A stretch of 9,610 nt of DNA from Candidatus Pelagibacter sp. (GTDB lineage: Bacteria; Pseudomonadota; Alphaproteobacteria; Pelagibacterales; Pelagibacteraceae). The translations under genes and the position numbers were made by a program. Shown here one piece after another: positions 4,473-9,610 of this stretch; the first letter of the stretch is position 1; the number at the start of each line of letters is the position of its first letter. Location of the stretch: NCBI GenBank assembly GCA_028101445.1, contig JAOHKR010000023.1:1-9610 (forward strand). Reading direction: 5' to 3'. The notes beneath the pieces are model-generated. The model did not search any database. It was not told the DNA's origin and saw only the letters and a program-made list of their open reading frames with translations.

Positions 4473-4520
4473 GGACTCATAAGCCTGGGGTCGGCGGTTC
4501 GAATCCGCCTCTCGCTACCA
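4473..4520 (+). repeat. attachment core copy 3 (attR-like tRNA 3' fragment)
   Basis: This is a 48-nt copy of tRNA positions 881-928 with one change (T at 4510 against C at 918, first base of the 3' acceptor strand). It ends in CCA and forms the outer right boundary of the tandem elements. The change would turn a G-C pair into G-U and marks this as an older or foreign copy. Confidence 0.88.
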
Positions 4521-4527
4521 AAAATCT

Positions 4528-5211
4528 ATGAAACAAAAACACATATTTTTTTTTAAAAGGTTACTTTATTATATCTATGGAGAAAAATTTTATAAAAGAT
4601 TTAATTATGACTGGAGTAAACAGCCATCAAGAATACAAATTATTAAAGAAATAATTAAAAAAGAAAATTACAAAAATTACTTAGAAGTTGGTTGTGATAA
4701 TGATGAAAATTTCAAAGAAGTTGACATTGAAAATAAGGTTGGTGTCGATCCATTAAAAGGAGGAACTTTAAGAATGACAAGTGATGAATTCTTTAAAAGT
4801 AATAAAAAAAATTTTGATTTAATTTTTCTAGATGGCTTACACACATATGAACAGACAATAAAAGATATAAATAATTCTTTAAATTTTATTAACGATAAAG
4901 GTGTAATCATAATACATGACTGTCTTCCCAAAAAAATATGGAACCAGATTGTTCCAAGAATTTATGGACATTGGAATGGTGATGTTTGGAAAGCTATAGT
5001 GCATGCAAGAACGTATAATCATGCTGATACTTATACTTGTTTAGCAGATCATGGACTTGGTATTATATTTAGAAGAAAAAATAAACATAAATTGGAACTT
5101 CAAATAGATAATTTTAAAAATTTAAGATTTTCAGATTATTATAATAATCACAAAAAATTTATGAATTTAATAAATTGTAATGATTTGGAAAAAATCTTTA
5201 AGATAAATTAA
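4528..5211 (+). CDS. class I SAM-dependent methyltransferase (Methyltransf_24 type)
   Basis: A 227-aa soluble protein. YLEVGCDND (51-59) is motif I of the SAM fold, VGVDP (about 71-75) gives the acidic ribose-binding residue, FDLIFLDGLHTYE (96-108) is the highly typical motif of glycan-cluster methyltransferases, and GVIIIHDCLP (125-134) with NGDVWK (150-155) completes the family pattern. It probably methylates a sugar or sugar nucleotide in surface-glycan assembly. The ATG is only 7 nt after the CCA of the third tRNA fragment, so the DNA upstream is attachment-site sequence with no ribosome-binding site or promoter. Before the elements arrived this gene would have followed the tRNA directly. 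The stop is 3 nt before the next gene, suggesting co-transcription. Confidence 0.85.
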   Translation: MKQKHIFFFKRLLYYIYGEKFYKRFNYDWSKQPSRIQIIKEIIKKENYKNYLEVGCDNDENFKEVDIENKVGVDPLKGGTLRMTSDEFFKSNKKNFDLIFLDGLHTYEQTIKDINNSLNFINDKGVIIIHDCLPKKIWNQIVPRIYGHWNGDVWKAIVHARTYNHADTYTCLADHGLGIIFRRKNKHKLELQIDNFKNLRFSDYYNNHKKFMNLINCNDLEKIFKIN

Positions 5212-5214
5212 ATT

Positions 5215-6021
5215 ATGAATATGTTTTGTGTAACGATTTATAACGATCATTATGATAAAATAAAAAATCTTGGATACATACCTGTGGGTCTTGGAGAAAA
5301 TGTTAGTTCAAATGCATTTATTACAGATAAAACAGGCACAAATATTAACGAAAAAAATTCATTTTATGGAGAGTATACTTTTCATTATTGGATATGGAAA
5401 AATAAAATTGATAATTTAAAGAATAATTGGATCGGTTTTTGTCAATACAGAAAATATTGGTCAATAAAAAGCAATAAAAAAAATCATGAAAACTTAGTTC
5501 AATTAAAAGAAAGTGTGCTTAAGGAAATTCCAAAACAGTATGAAAACTACGAAAGTATTTTAGGAGAACCTTTATTCATTAATAATTTTAAGTTTACAAA
5601 ATTTTTAAAAAAAAATTTTATTAAAATGATTAAAAATCCTAATTTGTTTTTCGACAAAAGTAAAAGAAACATAAAATTTCATTTCGATTTAATGCATGGC
5701 GAAGGTAATCTAGATAAAGCTATTTCTTTACTTGATGATAAAGATCGTAATGATTTTAGCTATTTTGTGAATTCGGAAGTTTCATTTAATCCGCACAACA
5801 TGTTTATTTGTAAGTCAAATAAGATTTTAAAAGATTATTACGATTCTGTATTTCCTTGGCTAGAGAGATGTGAAAAAGAATTTGGTTTTGAATTAGAAGG
5901 ATATGGATTAAAAAGAATTTATGGATTTTTAGCTGAGAGGTACATGTCTTATTGGTTTAAAAAATATACAAATTTTTCTACTATGCCAATAATTTTTAAA
6001 GATATATCTTACTTAAACTAG
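5215..6021 (+). CDS. DUF4422-type glycosyltransferase
   Basis: A 268-aa protein. The signature of DUF4422 capsular/LPS glycosyltransferases is visible in order: VTIYNDHY near the N terminus, the pocket segment YGEYTFHYWIWKN (51-63), WIGFCQYRKYW (72-82), NPHNMFI (192-198) and the C-terminal RIYGFLAERYMSYWF (234-248). Members transfer a sugar, often galactofuranose or a related residue, in polysaccharide assembly; the donor is not known here. The length fits the family. It begins 3 nt after the preceding methyltransferase, with an alternative ATG two codons later. Its TAG shares the tetranucleotide CTAG (6018-6021) with the stop of the convergent rfbC, leaving no room for a terminator between them. 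Confidence 0.8.
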   Translation: MNMFCVTIYNDHYDKIKNLGYIPVGLGENVSSNAFITDKTGTNINEKNSFYGEYTFHYWIWKNKIDNLKNNWIGFCQYRKYWSIKSNKKNHENLVQLKESVLKEIPKQYENYESILGEPLFINNFKFTKFLKKNFIKMIKNPNLFFDKSKRNIKFHFDLMHGEGNLDKAISLLDDKDRNDFSYFVNSEVSFNPHNMFICKSNKILKDYYDSVFPWLERCEKEFGFELEGYGLKRIYGFLAERYMSYWFKKYTNFSTMPIIFKDISYLN

Positions 6022-6551
6022 AGGGATTTTAATTTTTTTTTAAATTGAACGAAGGAAGGCAAATCTTTATCTTTTTGTGATATTGTCATTTTCTTTTTTG
6101 GCCATTTAAAATCAATAAATGGATCATTATAAATTATCCCACTTTCAAATTTTGGGGCATAATAATTATCTAATTTGTAATAAATAATATTTTCTTTATC
6201 ATAACAGAAATAACCATGCGCGAAACCAGCAGGTATAAAAAGTCCTAATGCATTTTTTTTTGATAATATAATGCTATATGTTTTACCAAAAGTTTTTGAT
6301 CTTTTCCTTAAATCAATAACAACGTCTAGTATTTTTCCTTTAACAACATTTACAAATTTAGATTGCTTATTTTTAGTTTGAAAATGAAAGCCTCTAAAAA
6401 CATTTTTTTTTGAAGTTGTGCAATATTCAAAAATAAATTTTTTTTTAAGAATTTTATTATTAAATGTTTCTCTTAAAAATCCTCTCTTATCACTATTGTT
6501 TTTTTGTTTTACAATTAATAGATCTTTAAATTTTGTTTTTTTAATAATCAT
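6018..6551 (-). CDS. rfbC: dTDP-4-dehydrorhamnose 3,5-epimerase
   Basis: A 177-aa cupin-fold epimerase of normal length. It converts dTDP-4-dehydro-6-deoxy-D-glucose to the L-lyxo form, the third step of dTDP-L-rhamnose synthesis. Visible family blocks are VFRGFHFQ (51-58, with catalytic-type His56), VVKGKILDVVIDLR (69-82), SKTFGK (85-90), FIPAGFAHGYF (105-115), the YKLDNYYAP segment (125-133) with the active-site Tyr, and the final SQKDKDLP. It is the last gene of the minus-strand operon and overlaps the preceding rfbD-like gene by 4 nt (ATGA). Its stop overlaps that of the facing glycosyltransferase gene. Confidence 0.93.
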   Translation of the reverse strand: MIIKKTKFKDLLIVKQKNNSDKRGFLRETFNNKILKKKFIFEYCTTSKKNVFRGFHFQTKNKQSKFVNVVKGKILDVVIDLRKRSKTFGKTYSIILSKKNALGLFIPAGFAHGYFCYDKENIIYYKLDNYYAPKFESGIIYNDPFIDFKWPKKKMTISQKDKDLPSFVQFKKKLKSL

Positions 6552-7243
6552 TGTTTTATAATTTTCTTTAATTTACCTAGGTTCATATCGGTTCTTTTAG
6601 GAAATTCACCTTTTGAATAAATTTTTTTAATTTTAGTATTAAATTTTTTTGCAAATTCATAAACTGATTGGCTTGGGCCACCAATGTTGATAATGCCCTT
6701 TTTTTTTAAAACTTTTAAAATTAATTTAGCTACTTTATCTTGGAAAATAAAATTTGATTTCACATTTGCGTACGCTTTTTTGTGAATAAAAGGTTTTTCA
6801 GTCATACATAGTCTTATAATAAGTGAATTTTTATACATCTGTACAGCACATTCACCACCAAGCTTCGACCAAGAATAATTATTCCAGGGCTTTAAAGAAT
6901 CTTCCTCTTTATAATTTCCTTTTTTTCCAGGGTATACATAGCTCGTAGAAATATAGATTATTTTAATTCCTAGTTTGGAGGCCTCACTAACTAAATTACA
7001 AGTTCCAATGATATTTAATTCTATACTTTTGCCAATATTTTTTTCGTGAATTTTCATCGGTCTGGATAAGCCTGCTAAATGAAGAATACAATTTGGCTTA
7101 TATTTTCTTAAATTTTTAGAAATTGATCGTTTTGATAGAATATTGAGTTGTTGTTTGTTTTTAAAAATAAATCTTTTATCGTTTAAATTTTGTAATACTT
7201 TCCCAAATCTTCCTTCAGATCCTGTGACAATAATTTTAAACAT
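6548..7243 (-). CDS. RmlD-like NAD(P)-dependent sugar-nucleotide reductase, short form
   Basis: A 231-aa SDR-fold protein with the nucleotide-binding motif G8-x-x-G11-x-x-G14, HLAGLSRP (55-62), the serine region YISTSYVYPG (97-106), a Y123-x3-K127 catalytic pair in NNYSWSKLGGE, and a C-terminal KRTDMNLGKLKKI like the R-x-x-x-x-L-x-x-x-K-L ending of RmlD. Its position between rfbA and rfbC makes it the probable dTDP-4-dehydrorhamnose reductase, the last step of the pathway. It is some 50-60 residues shorter than typical RmlD, mainly in the C-terminal substrate domain. It could instead be a reductase for another dTDP-6-deoxyhexose, such as 6-deoxytalose. It overlaps rfbA by 1 nt (TAATG) and rfbC by 4 nt. 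Confidence 0.72.
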   Translation of the reverse strand: MFKIIVTGSEGRFGKVLQNLNDKRFIFKNKQQLNILSKRSISKNLRKYKPNCILHLAGLSRPMKIHEKNIGKSIELNIIGTCNLVSEASKLGIKIIYISTSYVYPGKKGNYKEEDSLKPWNNYSWSKLGGECAVQMYKNSLIIRLCMTEKPFIHKKAYANVKSNFIFQDKVAKLILKVLKKKGIINIGGPSQSVYEFAKKFNTKIKKIYSKGEFPKRTDMNLGKLKKIIKQ

Positions 7244-8112
7244 TATTTTATTAATGATTTTAGATATTTGGAATAATCACAATTACCATAAAATTTTATA
7301 GAGTTTTTTATATTTTCTTTATTAATCCATTTATTGTTTAAGGCAATTTCTTCCAAACAAGCTATTTTTAAACCTTGTCTATTTTCAATAGCTGAAATGA
7401 AATTTCCAGCATCATAAAAATCTTTAATGCTTCCTGTATCTAACCATGATCCACCTCGTCCAATATGTTCGGCTTTTAATTTATTTTTTCTTTTGTACAT
7501 ATTTAAAAGATCAATAATTTCAAACTCACCTCTTTTTGATTTTTTTAATTTTTTTGTGAGTCCAATTACCTTATTGTCAAAAAAATATAGACCTGTAACA
7601 GCAAGATTCGATCTAGTTTTTTTTGGTTTTTCTACAAGTTTTATCACTTTTTTATTTTTATCTAATGATGCAACTCCATATTGATGAGGATTTTTAACTG
7701 GATGTGTAAAAATTTTTGCACCAGATTTTAAATTTATATTTTTTTTTAATATTTTAGTAAGACTTTGTCCGTAAAAAAAATTATCACCTAAAATTAATGA
7801 CACGTTATCATTGCCAATGAATTTTTCACCAATAGTAAACGCTTGTGGCAAACCTTCAGGTTTTGTTTGTTCTTTATATTCAATTGATATTCCTAGGTTA
7901 TTTTTAATTGGAAGAACTTTATTAAACTCTTCAAGTTGACCCTTATTAACTATAATTAAAATTTTTTTTATTCCAGCTAACATTAGAACTGATATTGGAT
8001 AAAAAATTAAAGGTTTATCATAAAGGGGAAGTAATTGTTTATTTACTGCTTTTGTTAACGGGCTCATTCTTGAACCAATTCCACCTGCTAAAATAATTCC
8101 TTTTCTAATCAT
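7243..8112 (-). CDS. rfbA: glucose-1-phosphate thymidylyltransferase
   Basis: A 289-aa enzyme of standard length that makes dTDP-glucose from dTTP and glucose 1-phosphate, the entry step to dTDP-L-rhamnose. The N-terminal nucleotide-binding signature is GIILAGGIGSRMSPLTK (5-21), followed by KQLLPLYDKP. LILGDNFFYGQ (107-116) supplies the metal-binding Asp110. EKPKKTRSNLAVTGLYFFD (161-179) and GRGGSWLDTGS (218-228, Asp225) are the sugar-binding and catalytic blocks. It overlaps rfbB by 4 nt (ATGA) and the rfbD-like gene by 1 nt, so translation is probably coupled through the operon. Confidence 0.95.
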   Translation of the reverse strand: MIRKGIILAGGIGSRMSPLTKAVNKQLLPLYDKPLIFYPISVLMLAGIKKILIIVNKGQLEEFNKVLPIKNNLGISIEYKEQTKPEGLPQAFTIGEKFIGNDNVSLILGDNFFYGQSLTKILKKNINLKSGAKIFTHPVKNPHQYGVASLDKNKKVIKLVEKPKKTRSNLAVTGLYFFDNKVIGLTKKLKKSKRGEFEIIDLLNMYKRKNKLKAEHIGRGGSWLDTGSIKDFYDAGNFISAIENRQGLKIACLEEIALNNKWINKENIKNSIKFYGNCDYSKYLKSLIK

Positions 8113-9134
8113 AACTTAAGGCCTAATCTTTTTTCATAACTTTTTTTTGAAATTGTATTTAAAAAATTTATATTATTTAAATACCAACTAATTGTTTCTT
8201 TTAAACCTTGTTCAAAATTAATTTTTGTTTTCCATTTAAATTTTTTAAAGATTTTTTTGTTATCTAAAGCATATCTCATGTCATGACCTGGCCTATCTTT
8301 AACAAATTTTATTTTTGTTTTACTTCCAATATTAATTTTCATTGACTTACAAATTTTTAGTAATTTTTTTACTAAGTCTATATTTTTAAAGTTTACACCA
8401 GATCCAACATTATAACTTTCACCATTTTTACCTTTTAAATAAAGCGTTAATAAGGCTTCGCAATGATCCATTACATGTATCCATTCTCTTGAGTTTTCAC
8501 CTTTTGAATATATTGGTAGCTCTTTGTTATTAAAAATGTTCAAAATGACTTTTGGTATTAATTTTTCTGGAAATTGATAAGGCCCGTAATTATTACAGCA
8601 GTTTGAAATTACAGCATTCAATTTATATGTTCTAACATAAGATTTAACTAAATGATCTGCACTTGCTTTAGAAGCCGAGTAGGGTGAGCTCGGAGCATAT
8701 TGGTAATTTTCATCAGATCGTAAACTTTTTCTAATATCTCCATACACTTCATCCGTAGAAATGTGAATTAGTTTCGGAGAAATCTTTTTTCTTTGTAAAA
8801 ATCTCAAAGATTCTAAAAGGCTAAAAGTTCCATTTATATTTGTGTGAATAAAATTTTCAGGTCCATCAATAGATCTATCTACATGTGTTTCAGCAGCTAA
8901 ATTAAAAATTGCTTTGGGTTTATTTTTTTGAATAACATCAATAAGTCTTTTTTTATTATTTATATCTAATTTGATAAGTTTATAATTTTTATTGTTCCTA
9001 ATTCTATTTTTTAGTTTATTTGATGAATAAGTTAATTTGTCTACGTTAATGACAAAATACCTTTTTTTAATAAGATAATTGACTAAATTACTACCAATAA
9101 AACCAGATCCGCCTGTAACGATCACTTTTTTCAT
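8109..9134 (-). CDS. rfbB: dTDP-glucose 4,6-dehydratase
   Basis: A 341-aa SDR enzyme that converts dTDP-glucose to dTDP-4-dehydro-6-deoxyglucose. The sequence shows the NAD-binding G8-G-x-G11-x-x-G14, NLAAETHVDRSID (78-90), the catalytic triad segment STDEVYG with T127, D128 and E129, the Y152-x3-K156 pair in SSPYSASKASAD, NCCNNYGPYQFPEKLIP (178-194), GENSREWIHV (212-221) and RPGHDMRYALD (281-291). All are diagnostic of RfbB/RmlB. It is the first gene of the minus-strand operon; its ATG faces a 76-bp divergent intergenic region shared with a glycosyltransferase gene. The product feeds the RfbC and RfbD-like enzymes. Confidence 0.96.
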   Translation of the reverse strand: MKKVIVTGGSGFIGSNLVNYLIKKRYFVINVDKLTYSSNKLKNRIRNNKNYKLIKLDINNKKRLIDVIQKNKPKAIFNLAAETHVDRSIDGPENFIHTNINGTFSLLESLRFLQRKKISPKLIHISTDEVYGDIRKSLRSDENYQYAPSSPYSASKASADHLVKSYVRTYKLNAVISNCCNNYGPYQFPEKLIPKVILNIFNNKELPIYSKGENSREWIHVMDHCEALLTLYLKGKNGESYNVGSGVNFKNIDLVKKLLKICKSMKINIGSKTKIKFVKDRPGHDMRYALDNKKIFKKFKWKTKINFEQGLKETISWYLNNINFLNTISKKSYEKRLGLKL

Positions 9135-9210
9135 TTTAAATAAAGAATAATAAGCTCAATGTGTTAAATTAGTAAAAGAATTATCTTTTAAAATCAAATA
9201 TTATTATTGA
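9135..9210. promoter_or_regulatory. divergent promoter region between rfbB and the GT2 gene
   Basis: This 76-bp, very AT-rich gap separates the two divergent start codons and must hold the promoter of the rfb operon and probably that of the glycosyltransferase gene. Individual -35/-10 boxes cannot be chosen reliably in such AT-rich sequence, and no operator-like inverted repeat stands out. Confidence 0.45.
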
Positions 9211-9610
9211 ATGGAGTCAAAAGATATAAGCATTGTAATTGTAACATTTAAAAGTGAAGATATTATATCTAAATGTTTAAAATCAATACCTAATGATATT
9301 AAGGTTATAATTGTAGAAAACTCAAAAAATGAAAAATTTAAAAAAGATCTAGAAAATAAATATAAAAATGTAGATTGTATTCTAACGGGAAATAATAGAG
9401 GTTACGCTGCAGCTAACAATATCGGGCTTAATATTGTTAAAACAAAATATGCATTAGTTTTAAATCCCGACTGCATTTTAGGACATGAAGCAATTAATAA
9501 TTTTTTTATTACAGCAAATAAGGTTCAAGATTTTCACTTAATAGGCCCAGCCCAGGACCAAATGATTAACATAGATTTTAAGAATAATGATTTTATTCAA
9601 GTCGAAAATC
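9211..9610 (+). CDS. GT2 glycosyltransferase, rhamnosyltransferase-like (5' part)
   Basis: The gene opens with ATG at 9211 and continues past the window edge; 133 codons are visible. ISIVIVTFKSED (6-17) is the first strand of the GT-A fold, VIIVENSKN (32-40) the usual second block, GNNRGYAAANNIGL (60-73) the conserved GT2 helix, and YALVLNPDC (80-88) contains NPD in place of the DxD metal motif, a feature of WbbL-like rhamnosyltransferases and relatives. Divergent from the dTDP-rhamnose operon, it may use that sugar nucleotide as donor to build the surface glycan in the cytoplasm. The acceptor and exact linkage cannot be read from the sequence. No Shine-Dalgarno is evident. Confidence 0.85.
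   Translation, partial: MESKDISIVIVTFKSEDIISKCLKSIPNDIKVIIVENSKNEKFKKDLENKYKNVDCILTGNNRGYAAANNIGLNIVKTKYALVLNPDCILGHEAINNFFITANKVQDFHLIGPAQDQMINIDFKNNDFIQVEN

Larger units (their letters stand above)
1430..4520 (+). mobile_element. element B: tRNA-integrated cargo element of about 3.1 kb
   Basis: The element is bounded by tRNA 3' fragments at 1377-1429 and 4473-4520, with GGTCACA box pairs near both ends. Cargo in order: an MrcB_N-HNH nuclease, a small membrane protein and an exported serine hydrolase on the plus strand, then a small minus-strand frame (4338-4130) close to the right end. It lacks any recognisable integrase, transposase or replication gene, so movement would need an enzyme supplied in trans, or the element is fixed. 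The mixture of a defence-type nuclease with surface or envelope functions fits accessory cargo of a genomic island. Confidence 0.7.

Noticed and set aside
929..4520. CRISPR array or integron for the repeated boxes
   Set aside because: The GGTCACA boxes occur only as isolated pairs at element ends, with no regular spacers, no attC-like folded sites, and no cas or integron integrase gene.
4677..4931. minus-strand 84-codon frame within the second methyltransferase
   Set aside because: It is antisense to SAM motif I and the DGLHTYE block of a clear methyltransferase; composition looks like an antisense shadow.
7427..7684. plus-strand 85-codon frame inside rfbA
   Set aside because: It is antisense to conserved rfbA motifs and very rich in Phe and Ser, as expected for the reverse of a Lys/Asn-rich gene.

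Overview
The window is very AT-rich and its proteins are full of Lys, Asn and Ile. It has short or overlapping gene junctions and a compact glycan-biosynthesis locus. This looks like a streamlined marine alphaproteobacterium of the SAR11 (Pelagibacterales) type, in one of its variable surface-polysaccharide regions. That assignment is inferred from composition, gene content and the style of the signal peptides; no taxonomic marker other than one tRNA is present.

Left part (1-928): a glycan-cluster SAM methyltransferase (34-810), possibly the tail of a preceding gene, then an intact CAT-anticodon tRNA, most likely elongator tRNA-Met (852-928).

Middle part (929-4520): a tandem pair of integrative-element-like units inserted at the 3' end of that tRNA. 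The tRNA's 3' portion is repeated at 1377-1429 and 4473-4520. All four element ends carry a pair of GGTCACA-type boxes spaced 11 bp apart, like arm-type sites for a tyrosine recombinase. The two right ends align without gaps for about 100 bp upstream of the tRNA fragment. No integrase gene is present, so these resemble cis-mobilisable (CIME-like) or satellite elements. Element A (about 0.5 kb) carries one 64-aa unknown gene. Element B (about 3.1 kb) carries an MrcB_N-HNH nuclease (probable defence gene), a small membrane protein and an exported serine hydrolase of the beta-lactamase fold. A DNA repeat coding for a signal peptide of the type M-K-K-L-L-G-I-V-V-L-G occurs four times and brackets the two smallest cargo genes. 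A small gene not obvious from simple start-to-stop scanning lies on the minus strand at 4338-4130; it has a strong Shine-Dalgarno, a TTG start and an A AAA AAG heptamer joining two frames.

Right part (4528-9610): the glycan locus resumes, with a methyltransferase starting 7 nt after the last tRNA fragment and then a DUF4422-type glycosyltransferase. Facing these is a minus-strand operon, rfbB-rfbA-(rfbD-like)-rfbC, for dTDP-L-rhamnose (or a related 6-deoxyhexose), with 1-4 nt overlaps. Divergent from rfbB, a GT2 glycosyltransferase of the rhamnosyltransferase-like type runs off the right edge. Together these genes make and transfer a deoxysugar for an O-antigen or similar surface glycan, while the tRNA-anchored elements sit as a cargo hotspot inside the locus.
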